From the NCBI GenBank assembly GCA_934747385.1, contig CAKVGK010000001.1, positions 186,001-250,000 on the forward strand: a stretch of 64,000 nucleotides of DNA. The letters are read 5' to 3'. This DNA is from an uncultured Clostridia bacterium (GTDB lineage: Bacteria; Bacillota; Clostridia; Christensenellales; UBA1242). Positions within the stretch are counted from its first letter, which is position 1, and each line of letters begins with the position of its first letter. The notes below the pieces were generated by a model that was not told the origin of the DNA, did not search any database, and saw nothing but the letters and a program-made list of their open reading frames with translations. This document shows, one piece after another, positions 1-8,996 of the stretch. Position numbers and translations under genes: made by a program.

Positions 1-372
1 AAAGTTCTTGGCCGTGTTGCAGCAGAAGCAGCAAGTCTTCTTCGTGGCAAACACAAAGCAACCTTCACACCAAATGTTGACTGCGGTGACAATGTTATTA
101 TTATAAACAGCGACAAACTTGTTTTAACAGGCAAAAAGGAAGAACAAAAATACTTCAAACGTTACTCTGGCTATCAATCTGGTTTGAAATTGATTCAATA
201 CAAGAAAATGATGGCTGAACAAAGCGACGTTGCTTTGATGAGAGCAATCAAAGGTATGCTTCCAAAAAATAGTTTGGGTCGCACTATGGCAACACACTGC
301 CATATCTACAAAGGTGCTGAACACGTAAATCAAGCACAAAAACCTGAAATCTGGAACGGAGGTAAAAACTAA
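1..372 (+). CDS. rplM: 50S ribosomal protein L13, 3' part
   Basis: Large-subunit ribosomal protein, cut by the left edge of the window: the frame is open from base 1 to the TAA at 370-372, giving 123 residues and lacking roughly the first 20. The sequence carries L13 signatures (KVLGRVAAEAA at the start, KYFKRYSGYQSG, and the C-terminal MLPKNSLGR). The stop overlaps the start of rpsI by one base (TAATG), the usual rplM-rpsI operon with translational coupling. Confidence 0.97.
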   Translation, partial: KVLGRVAAEAASLLRGKHKATFTPNVDCGDNVIIINSDKLVLTGKKEEQKYFKRYSGYQSGLKLIQYKKMMAEQSDVALMRAIKGMLPKNSLGRTMATHCHIYKGAEHVNQAQKPEIWNGGKN

Positions 373-884
373 TGGCAGAAGAAGTTGTAGAAAAGAAAGT
401 TAGAACACCAAGAACAAAAAAAGTTGCAGACACTGCAGAAAAAGAAGTTAAAGCAACAAAAACAGTTAAAAAAGCCCCAGCAAAAACAAAGGCTAAAGCA
501 CAAGAATTTTTGGGCACAGGCCGCAGAAAATGCTCTGTTGCTCGTGTTCGCTTAACAACTGGCACAGGCTCAATCAAAGTTAATGGTGAAGAATTGAAAG
601 AATACTTTGACCTTGACACTCTTATCACAATCGTTAAACAACCTTTGGTTTTAACAGAAACTGAAGGCAATGTAGACATTGTTGCCAACATTTATGGCGG
701 CGGCAAAGCTGGTCAAGCAGGCGCTCTTCGTCTTGGCATCACACGTGCTTTGATGGAATATCGTCCAGAACTTCGTGCTGAACTTAAAAAAGCTGGTTTT
801 GTAACTCGTGACGCTCGTAAGAAAGAACGTAAAAAATACGGTTTACACAAAGCTCGTAAAGCTCCACAATTCAGTAAGCGTTAA
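372..884 (+). CDS. rpsI: 30S ribosomal protein S9 with Lys-rich N-terminal extension
   Basis: Small-subunit protein whose C-terminal tail reaches the P-site tRNA. The S9 domain starts near residue 46 (EFLGTGRRKCSVARVRL) and ends in the expected basic tail KAPQFSKR. At 170 residues it is about 40 longer than the usual 130; the extra N-terminus is rich in Lys, Ala, Thr and Glu and looks disordered. The ATG overlaps the rplM stop, so the long form is most likely the translated one. Followed by a terminator at 924-952. Confidence 0.96.
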   Translation: MAEEVVEKKVRTPRTKKVADTAEKEVKATKTVKKAPAKTKAKAQEFLGTGRRKCSVARVRLTTGTGSIKVNGEELKEYFDLDTLITIVKQPLVLTETEGNVDIVANIYGGGKAGQAGALRLGITRALMEYRPELRAELKKAGFVTRDARKKERKKYGLHKARKAPQFSKR

Positions 885-923
885 GCCGAACCTTGTGTTG
901 CTTACAATTCAAAATTACAAAGC

Positions 924-952
924 AAAAAATCCACATTTCTGTGGATTTTTTT
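924..952 (+). terminator. Rho-independent terminator of rplM-rpsI
   Basis: Hairpin with stem AAAAAATCCACA / TGTGGATTTTTT and a 3' T run, 40 nt after the rpsI stop. The flanking A run makes it usable in both directions. Confidence 0.85.
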
Positions 953-984
953 ATATAGTAAATTAGCAATAAAAATCTGTCATA

Positions 985-1012
985 TTAACAAAACATATTA
1001 TTGTACTATAAA
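985..1012 (+). promoter_or_regulatory. Promoter for the 1015-1213 structured RNA
   Basis: TTAACA (985-990), 16-nt spacer, TATAAA (1007-1012). It points away from rpsI into a gene-free stretch holding a long rod-like fold, with a predicted start near 1018. AT-rich sequence produces such matches by chance, so the support comes mainly from its position. Confidence 0.5.
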
Positions 1013-1014
1013 AA

Positions 1015-1213
1015 GTATATTAAAATTGGGAATCTAAATGCTTTATCTCTAAATATCAAATAAAAAAGAGAGATGTTGATTTACGCTCGAAAACACAAAT
1101 CTTCTAAGAACGTGTGTGTTGGACTTTCCAACTGATTGCGTTCAAACTATTGTGTTTTTTTTGGAGCATAGAACTATCTCTCTTGTGTGTAAGGGGTTGC
1201 CTTACATTATTAA
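1015..1213 (+). ncRNA. Candidate structured ncRNA, 6S-like rod
   Basis: No ORF occupies this stretch, but nested complementary segments fold into one long interrupted hairpin: AAGAGAGAT (1066-1074) with ATCTCTCTT (1176-1184); GCTC (1085-1088) with GAGC (1164-1167); AAAACACAA (1090-1098) with TTGTGTTTT (1150-1158); GAACG (1108-1112) with CGTTC (1139-1143); GTTGG (1118-1122) with CCAAC (1128-1132). ATATTAA near 1016-1022 can pair with TTAATAT near 1209-1215 to close the ends. Length near 200 nt, a closing stem and an open middle recall 6S RNA, but no 6S primary-sequence signature was recognised. The ATCTCT at 1045-1050 could compete for the 1066 arm. No strong terminator is seen, so the 3' end is uncertain. 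Confidence 0.5.
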
Positions 1214-1366
1214 TATGTGTGCAAAATTTTAAAATATTCACAGAATCCAAAACTTTTTTTAAAATTTTAAAAACCTAAATATTGTTAAAAAATAACAAAT
1301 AAATTATAAAAATATCATTTATTTAATTAAAAATAACTATTTTTTTAATATTTTTTAAATATTTAA

Positions 1367-2437
1367 TTAATTTTTTTGTTTTTTATTTTTTTTAATTAAA
1401 ATAATTACAATATTACCAATTAATACCACGTCAATAATCAACACAATTATTCGATAATCGAAAATAAAACCTGAAACAACATATTGACCCGTGAGCAGAC
1501 TTAAATCATAATTTTTGCCAACCGCAAACATTATGTTGCCAGACGCATCGGTGCGAACAATGTTGGCATTCACATTGCTTAGTCTTTCAATTGTTTCTTC
1601 GTTAGGGTGCCCATATCTGTTCCCACTGGAGATGATTGCATATTTAGGTGTTGTGCAAGCCAAGAATTCTTCACAACTTGAATATTTGCTGCCGTGATGG
1701 CCCACTTTTAAAACGTCAATGTCAAGTTCATCGCCGTAAAGTGCCACATATTGTTTTTCTGCTTTCGCTTCAATGTCGCCTGTGAATAAAAATGTTTTTC
1801 CATAAAATTCTAACTTAATCAAAGGACAAGTGTTATTCATGTCGGTATATGCCAAAGGTGGAAATAATTTAAGCGTAAAATTGTCTTGAATTTCAATTTC
1901 TTTATTGAACTTTTCAATCGAACAATTTTCTTTATCAACAAGCCCCTGCACCTTCTTAAAAGTTTCTGTTTCACCGTCCAACATAGGCATATAAATTGTT
2001 CCAAAATCAAAAGTCTTGACAAGTTTTTCTGCTCCACCAATGTGGTCGGAGTCTGCATGAGTTAGAATCAAATAATCAATGGTTTTGTTTCTTTTGCTGT
2101 TCATAACTTTTTCAGTTAAACATGTCATCAATTTTGCAGTGCTGTTCACAGGTCCAGCGTCAATAACGCAAACTTTACCATCTGGCAAATTAATAGCAAT
2201 TGCGTCACCCTGTCCAACGTCCACAAAATGTACAATCAAATTCCCACGTGCGCTGACAATTGAAAAGTCTTTTTCAAGCCAAGTTACAATAAGCGGATTA
2301 AGAACATTAAACAACAAACACAATGAACTAAAAATTAAAATTATTGCAAAAAGCACAATAATTTTAACTTTTTTATTGTTTTTACTATCATTTTTTGAAA
2401 TTTTTACCAAATTTGTTGTTTTCTTTTGTCTATCCAT
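1367..2437 (-). CDS. ComEC-type metallo-beta-lactamase-fold hydrolase, membrane anchored
   Basis: 356 residues. After an N-terminal basic stretch and a transmembrane helix (about 24-47) comes a ComEC C-terminal-like hydrolase domain: DVGQGD (73-78), the metal motif THADSDH (126-132), then GHHGS and a late HPN motif. A second hydrophobic segment lies near the C-terminus (about 325-348). In the family this domain binds metals and may degrade DNA or nucleotides; the full ComEC channel part is absent, so it is a stand-alone relative rather than a DNA uptake channel. Start overlaps the patatin gene by 34 nt, implying co-transcription. Confidence 0.85.
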   Translation of the reverse strand: MDRQKKTTNLVKISKNDSKNNKKVKIIVLFAIILIFSSLCLLFNVLNPLIVTWLEKDFSIVSARGNLIVHFVDVGQGDAIAINLPDGKVCVIDAGPVNSTAKLMTCLTEKVMNSKRNKTIDYLILTHADSDHIGGAEKLVKTFDFGTIYMPMLDGETETFKKVQGLVDKENCSIEKFNKEIEIQDNFTLKLFPPLAYTDMNNTCPLIKLEFYGKTFLFTGDIEAKAEKQYVALYGDELDIDVLKVGHHGSKYSSCEEFLACTTPKYAIISSGNRYGHPNEETIERLSNVNANIVRTDASGNIMFAVGKNYDLSLLTGQYVVSGFIFDYRIIVLIIDVVLIGNIVIILIKKNKKQKN

Positions 2438-3279
2438 TTTCTTTTGTGTTTACCCAAAAATATTTTTTCAATTTCAGGCATAGCCTTCACAACCGCGTCA
2501 TAACCGGCCTTAATCATCTCATCTTTGTTTTCCAGTTTTAAAGAGTTAAATCGTGCCATGTCTGGCGCAATAACAAGGTCACTCCACATAAGCCCTTGCT
2601 TTGAATTGTTAACCATCATAATGCCAATGCTGGTCACAAATTGCGTCCACAATTTATTACTTTCTGTTCCGCCGCCACGTGTTGAATTGCAGTCAATAGT
2701 TATAACAAAATCACACCCGTTTTTATACAAAACGTCAGCCGGAACATTGTTTCTCACTCCGCCGTCAATCAAAGCCATGTCGCGATATTTAACAGGCAGA
2801 AACACTCCAGGAATGGCACAACTGCCGGTTATAATGCTTTCCAATTTGCCCGTTTTAAATATTATTTGTTTTCCAGTTTTAAGGTCAACAGCAACTGCGT
2901 AATAAGGCATTTTTAAATTTTCTGCGCGTTTAATTGGCAACACTCTGCCAAGAGTTAAAGCAAGTGTGTCCATGCTTGAAGGCAAAATGCCAAATTTTTG
3001 CTTTATAAAATCGCTTTGTTTAACCTGATTGGACATTGCATAAATCTGCTCATATGTAAGTCCACTTGCGTAAAGCGCACCAAATAAACTGCCAGCACTT
3101 GCGCCGGCAACAGCATCAAATTTAATGCCATATTCCTCAAAAGCTTTGAATGCTCCAAGATGAGCAAATCCTCGCGTGCCACCTCCACTTAAACACAAAC
3201 CAATTTTGTATTTTTTGTGAAAAATATTCATGCGTTTTAAACCAAATTTTGACGTTAATCCCATGCTTTTATTATGCAC
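2404..3279 (-). CDS. Patatin-like phospholipase (RssA-type serine hydrolase)
   Basis: Cytosolic or membrane-associated lipid acyl hydrolase by family. Visible motifs: oxyanion loop SGGGTRG (31-37 from the chosen start), nucleophile elbow GASAG with Ser61, and the later DGG of the Ser-Asp dyad. The frame extends upstream to 3324, but the -10 of a good promoter lies at 3304-3309, so that start is not on the transcript; a GTG at 3279 preceded by GGTGG is chosen, with ATG 3264 as alternative. Substrate cannot be deduced. First gene of a two-gene unit with the ComEC-type hydrolase. Confidence 0.88.
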   Translation of the reverse strand: MHNKSMGLTSKFGLKRMNIFHKKYKIGLCLSGGGTRGFAHLGAFKAFEEYGIKFDAVAGASAGSLFGALYASGLTYEQIYAMSNQVKQSDFIKQKFGILPSSMDTLALTLGRVLPIKRAENLKMPYYAVAVDLKTGKQIIFKTGKLESIITGSCAIPGVFLPVKYRDMALIDGGVRNNVPADVLYKNGCDFVITIDCNSTRGGGTESNKLWTQFVTSIGIMMVNNSKQGLMWSDLVIAPDMARFNSLKLENKDEMIKAGYDAVVKAMPEIEKIFLGKHKRKWIDKRKQQIW

Positions 3280-3303
3280 AAATTCACCACCATTTATGTT
3301 TGT

Positions 3304-3332
3304 ATTATACAATAATTTACGCAAAATAACAA
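3304..3332 (-). promoter_or_regulatory. Promoter of patatin/ComEC-type operon
   Basis: On the minus strand TTGTTA (3327-3332), 17-nt spacer, TATAAT (3304-3309). Predicted start near 3297, leaving a short leader to the GTG at 3279. Confidence 0.7.
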
Positions 3333-3432
3333 ATCAAATTGAATTTAACAAACAAAACACCAATCATCATAATTATGCCAAAGCATTGTCAGCATTCTCA
3401 ATAAAAACTGCCATAATTTGAAAATTTCAACA

Positions 3433-3459
3433 AAAAAAATCCCAAAATTGGGATTTTTT
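3433..3459 (-). terminator. Terminator downstream of coiled-coil protein gene
   Basis: AAAAAATCCCA / TGGGATTTTTT hairpin flanked by A and T runs, 38 nt past the stop at 3497. It can act in both directions. Confidence 0.85.
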
Positions 3460-3496
3460 ATGTATTTTTTGCAACTTTTTAAGAAAATCAATATAA

Positions 3497-4927
3497 TTAT
3501 TGATTATTTTCGCCTTCGCCCTTTCCTTCGCGTTCACGAATCTTTTGAAGAGTAAGGTTTGTTTGTTCCAAATCTGCTTCAAGTTGTGCAATTTGCTCTT
3601 CCAAAATTTTGTTTGTTCTTTCAAGAATTGGGAATCTGTCTTTGTTCGCTGCAATGATTTGTTCGCAGTTTGTAACGCTTGCTCTCAAGCCATTCAATAA
3701 TTCAAGTTCTTGTTCAAGCTCTTCTTGCTTTTCTTTGTCAAGGTCAACATAGTTGTTAACGCCATATAAAGCAACATTTTTCTTAGCAAACACTGTTTCT
3801 TTTCTGCGAAGTTTTGTTTGATATCTGTCCAAATCGTTCATAACTTTTTTAAGAGGACGATATTCTTTCATGTTAGTTTTGTAATCTTTTTTAGCATTTT
3901 TCAAACGTTCTTCCAAAACAGCAATACGTTTCAAACATTCATCTTCGGTCATATCAATTGTCACAACTTCAGTTGTTACATTTGCTTGAGCTGTCAATTG
4001 TTTGTTCAAATCTTCAATTTTTGAAGTAAGCTCTGCAATACGTTTATTTGCGTCTTCCAACTCTTGGTTGTTTGAGCCTTCAACTTTTTCTTCAACTTCT
4101 TCTTGTGTCACTTCTTCAACAGGTTCAGTAACCTCTTCGTTTTGCTCAACTTGCTCAGTTTCAGTTTTTTCTTCCTCAACCTGTTTTGCTTCAACATTTT
4201 CTGTTTTTTCAGCGTCTGTTTGTTCGTTTTCTTCGTCAGCTTCAACTTTTTCTTGCTCAGGTTCGGTTTCGGCAACTGCTTCAACTGAATCTTCAATTGA
4301 TTCTTCAGCAGATTCTTCGTCTGTGCCTTGTTCTGCTTCGCTCATAATCTTGTCAATGTCGTATTGTGCCAAAACAGGGTTAACGTCTTCTTCTTTTTCG
4401 TCCGCCTTTTCCTTTTCTTCATCAACAACTTCGTTATTAATTTCATCAATCAAATTTTGAATGTCAATGTCGTCAGCAGTTTCTTCTTCGTCACCTTCAG
4501 CAACTGCCATAGGTGCGTCTTCCAGAGTTTTTACGTCTGTTGCAGGATACTCAACAGGTTTGCTCTCTTGCTTTTCTTCGTTTTCTTTCTTAAGCCTTTT
4601 TTCAATTTCGTCAAGGTCGGAATTGTTGTCTTCAACAAGTTTAAACAAATCGTCTTCCTTGCTGTTTTGAACCAAGTCTTCTTCCTTTTTTGCTTTTGCC
4701 ATGTTGATTGACTCAAAATCGTAATCTTGTTGCTTTGTTTGTTCCGCTAACAAATTTTGTTGTTTATATTGAGTGTAATCCATAACTTCTTGTTTAGGTT
4801 GTTTTGAAGCGCGGTCTTCATTATCAAAAGCGCCAATAACAACATGACCCAAAAAGGCAATTACCCCTCCCACAACTATAATAATGCCAATGATTGCTAT
4901 AACACCAACAAATGCTTGCCATTCCAT
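3497..4927 (-). CDS. Acidic coiled-coil protein with N-terminal membrane anchor
   Basis: 476 residues, not recognised as a named family. One transmembrane helix (about 7-30) is followed by a very acidic, Glu/Val-rich low-complexity stretch (about 90-280) and then Leu/Glu/Lys heptad-like coiled coil (about 285-465). The topology suggests a single-pass protein with a long soluble rod, comparable only in architecture to EzrA-like or septum-associated proteins. Start is set by a GGAG site 8 nt before the ATG. Many open frames seen on the opposite strand are shadows of the repetitive Glu/Thr codons. Confidence 0.75.
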   Translation of the reverse strand: MEWQAFVGVIAIIGIIIVVGGVIAFLGHVVIGAFDNEDRASKQPKQEVMDYTQYKQQNLLAEQTKQQDYDFESINMAKAKKEEDLVQNSKEDDLFKLVEDNNSDLDEIEKRLKKENEEKQESKPVEYPATDVKTLEDAPMAVAEGDEEETADDIDIQNLIDEINNEVVDEEKEKADEKEEDVNPVLAQYDIDKIMSEAEQGTDEESAEESIEDSVEAVAETEPEQEKVEADEENEQTDAEKTENVEAKQVEEEKTETEQVEQNEEVTEPVEEVTQEEVEEKVEGSNNQELEDANKRIAELTSKIEDLNKQLTAQANVTTEVVTIDMTEDECLKRIAVLEERLKNAKKDYKTNMKEYRPLKKVMNDLDRYQTKLRRKETVFAKKNVALYGVNNYVDLDKEKQEELEQELELLNGLRASVTNCEQIIAANKDRFPILERTNKILEEQIAQLEADLEQTNLTLQKIREREGKGEGENNQ

Positions 4928-5083
4928 AAGTTTAATCTCCTTTTTTTCGTTACGCCTTATTATATCTCATAAAAAACACTTTTTCAATACCTTTTTCAAA
5001 AATTTTTTAAAAAAAATTAAAAAAATGATGAAAATATGTTAAAAATTCACCATTTTTTAGCAATTTTAGCAATTATTTTTAAA

Positions 5084-6421
5084 TTATTTCAAATTTCTTA
5101 ATCCTTTTGGATAATGATTTTTAAACTTGCCAGCAGCAATTTTGAACCCACCAAGTGCACAACCTGAGGCTAAAATGGTTCCATAGCCATCTTTAAGCTC
5201 AACCTCTAAAGTTTCACCTTTAATATATTTCTTTATGTTTGTACAATCAAAACTATAGTCCAATTTCATTTTAAAATCACGCCCAAACGCTGTAAACAGA
5301 TTGTGTGCCGGCTCAAACCTTTTTTGTTTGTTGCTGCCAACTCTAACACCAATTGAATAGTAATTAACTCCTCGTTTGACCATTGTTTTATCTTTAACCA
5401 GATAAGCATATTCGCCAAACTCAAAGCAATCGTCCGCTATCATGTTTGCGTTTTCTTTAACAAACTGTGCCGCCAGAGAACAGCTTTTCAACCTCAAAAT
5501 GGTGTTAGGGGAATTGTCATTTTCGTCCAGTTTTTGCAGTAGCGCAACAAATTGGCCTTCGCCTTTGACTCTGTGTGGGTATAATCTCACCGCCTCAATC
5601 ATGTCAATTCCTTTTGGCAAATCTGCCTTTATTTCCACAAGTTTGTAATTATGATTTTTCAAAAATTGTTTAACAACGCCTTCGTTCTCTTCAATTGAAT
5701 AAGTGCAGGTTGAATAAATTAGAAAGCCGTTTTGTTTCAAAGCAAGGTCAGCATTGTTTAAAATATCTAGTTGGCGTTCGGCGCACATTTGTGGCAAGTT
5801 TTTGTTCCATTCCTTAATCACCTGTTCCCCTCGTCTAAACATGCCTTCTCCGCTGCAAGGTGCATCAAGCAAAACCACGTCAAAACTATTTGCATAAGCT
5901 TTGGCAACATTCTTAGGGCTGTCATTTGAAACAATTACATTTTTTAGACCCATTCTTTCAACATTTGAAAACAAAATGCCACACCTTTCGTTGTTAATTT
6001 CATTGCTAACAACCATACCATTTGGGACTTTGTTTGCAAGTTGAATTGTTTTTCCACCTGGAGCAGCACACATGTCCAGCACTTTTTCATCTCCGTTTAA
6101 ATTGCAGGCGTTAACCGTGAACATTGCACTTGGTTCTTGCACATAAAACGCTCCCGCATGATGCAGTGGGTGTTTGCCAAGTTTTTCTTCCACATAAAAG
6201 CCACGTTGTTCATAAGGGATTTGTGAAATTTTGAAATCCACAATTGATTTAAACTTTTCCAATTCAATTTTGTTGTTAACATAAATCGCTGACTGCTTTT
6301 TTTGAGATAAAGCATGGCAAAAATCATTGAACTCGTCCTTCAAAATGACTTTCATCCTTGAAAGAAACTCTTGTGGCAAGTCCACATTTTCTTGATTTAA
6401 TTTGTCAAATTGATTTAACAT
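5084..6421 (-). CDS. rsmF: RsmB/RsmF-type rRNA (cytosine-C5) methyltransferase
   Basis: SAM-dependent m5C methyltransferase of the NOL1/NOP2/Sun family, expected to modify 16S rRNA. SAM-binding AAPGGKT (119-125), DAPCSGEGMF (about 193), and the catalytic-Cys motif STCTYS (about 248) are present. The remaining C-terminal part resembles the PUA-like region of RsmF homologues. No Shine-Dalgarno: a TGCTATAAT extended -10 ends 6 nt before the ATG, so the mRNA is predicted to be leaderless. RsmF rather than RsmB is inferred from the absence of a NusB-like N-terminus. Confidence 0.88.
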   Translation of the reverse strand: MLNQFDKLNQENVDLPQEFLSRMKVILKDEFNDFCHALSQKKQSAIYVNNKIELEKFKSIVDFKISQIPYEQRGFYVEEKLGKHPLHHAGAFYVQEPSAMFTVNACNLNGDEKVLDMCAAPGGKTIQLANKVPNGMVVSNEINNERCGILFSNVERMGLKNVIVSNDSPKNVAKAYANSFDVVLLDAPCSGEGMFRRGEQVIKEWNKNLPQMCAERQLDILNNADLALKQNGFLIYSTCTYSIEENEGVVKQFLKNHNYKLVEIKADLPKGIDMIEAVRLYPHRVKGEGQFVALLQKLDENDNSPNTILRLKSCSLAAQFVKENANMIADDCFEFGEYAYLVKDKTMVKRGVNYYSIGVRVGSNKQKRFEPAHNLFTAFGRDFKMKLDYSFDCTNIKKYIKGETLEVELKDGYGTILASGCALGGFKIAAGKFKNHYPKGLRNLK

Positions 6422-6427
6422 ATCAAA

Positions 6428-6436
6428 ATTATAGCA
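6428..6436 (-). promoter_or_regulatory. Extended -10 promoter, leaderless rsmF
   Basis: Minus-strand TGCTATAAT (TATAAT at 6428-6433), then 6 nt, then the ATG. No convincing -35, which an extended -10 does not require. Confidence 0.65.
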
Positions 6437-6511
6437 GATTAGTTAAAAAAACTCTACATTTTCTTGATTTTTTTTGGCATTTTAATTAAACTAATTAAAA
6501 AGAAGGGGAAA

Positions 6512-7273
6512 ATGCAAAGTTTAGATATAATACGCCAAAAGCGAAGATTTTTAATGTTCAGCGAAAAGACAAAAGCAGCAGTGCTTGAACTGAACGCTTT
6601 TTTTGACAAGTATGCCATGCATTTTGAGGACAAAATCAAAAAAGAATTCACATATTACGACACTGAAGATTTTGCACTCCTTAAATCAAATATTGTTTTG
6701 TTCAAAACTCAAATTGGCAATTTTTGTGAACTCAACATGGCAACTGAAAAAATAAGTTCAACAAGCAGATTGACCTTGCGCTCAACCTATAAGCATTTTA
6801 GCAAACTTATCAAATCACATGACAGTTTAATGAAACACAAACAATTTTTGATTGATAACTTCAAAAACATGTTTATTTCAGGTGTGAATTTTGACCCAGA
6901 ATTTCTTATGCAAAAATTAAAGCCAGCCTACACCATTAAAACTGTCAGCGAAGAATACAAAAGCACAAACGGCATAGGCTTTAAAATCACATATTCTTTT
7001 GATAAGGACGTTTACACAAATCATTTCACGAACATTAAAACAACAGCCAACATTTTAACAATTTATCAGCACAGCAACGAAACAACTGACCCATATTTGG
7101 AAGATTTGGTTAGCAAATTGACACGTTATTGCAAAGAACTTACCCCAACCAGCGACACTAAAATTATGATTGCGCGTGACATGACAGCAAAAAAATTGGA
7201 ACAACTTGGAAAATTAAGGCAAGAACGTGACAAACAAAAGCGCGAGTTGGAATTAAAAAAGAAAAAGAAATAA
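6512..7273 (+). CDS. Hypothetical basic helical protein
   Basis: 253 residues, no family recognised. Predicted to be soluble, rich in Lys, Phe and Thr, mostly helical, ending in a Lys/Arg/Glu-rich tail (KKKKK). The frame runs upstream to 6464, but the ATG at 6512 has a GAAGGGG site 4-10 nt before it and is chosen. Divergent from rsmF, with a terminator just after. The basic tail could bind nucleic acid, but nothing specific shows this. Confidence 0.7.
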   Translation: MQSLDIIRQKRRFLMFSEKTKAAVLELNAFFDKYAMHFEDKIKKEFTYYDTEDFALLKSNIVLFKTQIGNFCELNMATEKISSTSRLTLRSTYKHFSKLIKSHDSLMKHKQFLIDNFKNMFISGVNFDPEFLMQKLKPAYTIKTVSEEYKSTNGIGFKITYSFDKDVYTNHFTNIKTTANILTIYQHSNETTDPYLEDLVSKLTRYCKELTPTSDTKIMIARDMTAKKLEQLGKLRQERDKQKRELELKKKKK

Positions 7274-7325
7274 TCTATTTTTTCACCAACACGCAAACAC
7301 GGTTTGTTGTTCACTCAAAGGACAC

Positions 7326-7353
7326 AAAAAAAACGGAGTCTCTCCGTTTTTTT
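7326..7353 (+). terminator. Bidirectional terminator between convergent genes
   Basis: AAAAAACGGAG / CTCCGTTTTTTT hairpin with TCT loop between the plus gene ending at 7273 and the minus gene ending at 7371; serves both. Confidence 0.88.
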
Positions 7354-7370
7354 ATTAATCATCTTTTTTG

Positions 7371-8750
7371 TTAATCTTCGTCTTCTGTTGTTGGCTTATC
7401 TTCATCAAGATAAACGCCAATCATTTCGCCTTCGCTGCCTGTTACAACATTGATTTTAAACAAATAACCCGTGCTATCGCCAGTGAAATAATAAATGTCA
7501 TTTCCGTTTATGTCTATAAAGTCAGCATTAAACTCAATAGTTGTCAGAGTTTTAATTTCAGGTTTATTGCCCAAGAAAATGTCACTATAACTTACAGTTT
7601 TTAAAGCGTTGTTGTTGTCGTAATAAATGATTGAGCCGTTTGCAAAACCGATCACATTGATTTTTGAAACAGATTTTTCATCATTGTCCACAATTGTGTA
7701 ATTTGTGCTTACTAGGCGGTTGCCTCTCAAGTAAAATTGAATAACATTATCTCTAACAGAGATTAAATCCTCACCATTTGGCAACAAGAACAAATCTCCA
7801 ACAATGGCGCTGTCGCTATTGAACATTTCAGTCAACGCATTGCCAATTTCTGCGCGGCACATATAAGTTTCACTGCCATTATTGCGAGTTGCGTAAACAT
7901 AATTGTTACTAACAAATTTAACAGCAATTTCTTTGTCCGCTTGGTCGACTGTTGTACCATTGTTTGTTGCAGCGTTGTAACGCACCAACTTGTATTTGTT
8001 GTCTGTATTTTCAACATAGTGAATTCTATCATAAGCGTTGTCGTCAGTGTTATAACCAAACACAACACTTGTAACATTGCTTGCAATTGTGCTCACTTTG
8101 TTTTTCTTTGCTTGAAGGTCAACACGTTTAAGCATATTTTTATTGCCGTCACCGTTCAAATCTTCACCTTTTTCGTAAACAACAAGGTACACATTGCCAT
8201 CTTTGCTGTAATATTGGAAACTCAAATTTTCATGTTTAACATTTGCTTGATAAATCTCTTCAACTTTATCAAAATTTGAAAGTTTAACACGATAGAAAAC
8301 AGACCTATCTTTTGCCCACTGACTATTGTTCAATTTGCCAGATTCATTTTCGTTGCTTGGGCTAACAAAATAAAGGTAATCACCAAACACGAAAAGGTTT
8401 GTTGCATCGTAGCCAGCAAGTTTTGAATTAACTGCGCGAATGTAATCATCAACCATTAAGCCGTTACCGTCACGAACAAAGTTGCCAGTTTCGTCCAATT
8501 TAGCAACATACAAGCCGCCTTTAACAAAACTGCCGTTGCGGTTTTCGTCTGTTAAATCACTAACTTTTTTGAAACCATTTGCAAAGTATACATATTCACC
8601 TTTCCTAACAGCCAAGCCGCCATTGCCTTCCACAATCGCGTCAGTTGAAGGGTGGAAACCATTGTCCAGCTCATTCTTTTTGCAGCCTATCACGCCGAAT
8701 GCAAACACACATAACAGCAAACAGATAATAAATTTAGAAAACTTTTTCAT
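7371..8750 (-). CDS. Secreted lipoprotein, probable beta-propeller
   Basis: 459 residues. Signal peptide with lipobox VIGC (Cys23) predicts lipid attachment on the outer face of the membrane. The mature part is made of recurring short beta segments with YVYFANG-, YLYFVSP-, YVYATRN- and IYYFTGD-like motifs at spacings typical of beta-propeller (DUF5050-like) extracellular proteins; this is an inference from the pattern. Acidic C-terminus. AGGA site before the ATG and a consensus promoter about 100 nt upstream. Ligand unknown. Confidence 0.8.
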   Translation of the reverse strand: MKKFSKFIICLLLCVFAFGVIGCKKNELDNGFHPSTDAIVEGNGGLAVRKGEYVYFANGFKKVSDLTDENRNGSFVKGGLYVAKLDETGNFVRDGNGLMVDDYIRAVNSKLAGYDATNLFVFGDYLYFVSPSNENESGKLNNSQWAKDRSVFYRVKLSNFDKVEEIYQANVKHENLSFQYYSKDGNVYLVVYEKGEDLNGDGNKNMLKRVDLQAKKNKVSTIASNVTSVVFGYNTDDNAYDRIHYVENTDNKYKLVRYNAATNNGTTVDQADKEIAVKFVSNNYVYATRNNGSETYMCRAEIGNALTEMFNSDSAIVGDLFLLPNGEDLISVRDNVIQFYLRGNRLVSTNYTIVDNDEKSVSKINVIGFANGSIIYYDNNNALKTVSYSDIFLGNKPEIKTLTTIEFNADFIDINGNDIYYFTGDSTGYLFKINVVTGSEGEMIGVYLDEDKPTTEDED

Positions 8751-8848
8751 AATTCCTCGTTAAAAATTATTGCCAAAAGCGAGAATAAATATGCAGTTAA
8801 GGACTGCCGCCAAATGCAAAAAACGCACCGACATTTCACGCTTTGATA

Positions 8849-8877
8849 ATATTAACACAGAAACAACAAGTTGTCAA
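8849..8877 (-). promoter_or_regulatory. Promoter of the lipoprotein gene
   Basis: TTGACA (8872-8877), 17-nt spacer, TAATAT (8849-8854) on the minus strand; a near-consensus sigma-A-type promoter with a leader of about 90 nt to the start at 8750. Confidence 0.8.
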
Positions 8878-8984
8878 ACAAAAGAAAACCTTGTAAAAAT
8901 AAAAATTTGTTAAATTAAGTGTTTTTGCAACATTCTTGCCCAGATATCTACAAATTTCTTGTCATACCTTAAAATTTGGCACTG

Positions 8985-8990
8985 TATAAT
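8985..8990 (+). promoter_or_regulatory. -10 element of leaderless gene at 8997
   Basis: Perfect TATAAT ending 6 nt before the ATG at 8997. The -35 is weak (TTGTCA at 8959-8964 with a 20-nt spacer). Confidence 0.55.
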
Positions 8991-8996
8991 AAAAAT

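Noticed and set aside
1066..1184. Signal recognition particle RNA
   Set aside because: The apical loop lacks the GGAA-type tetraloop and conserved SRP helix-8 sequence on either strand.
4002..4711. Several long plus-strand frames opposite the coiled-coil gene
   Set aside because: They are antisense shadows of Glu/Thr/Val-rich codons: Ser/Phe-rich translations without start signals.
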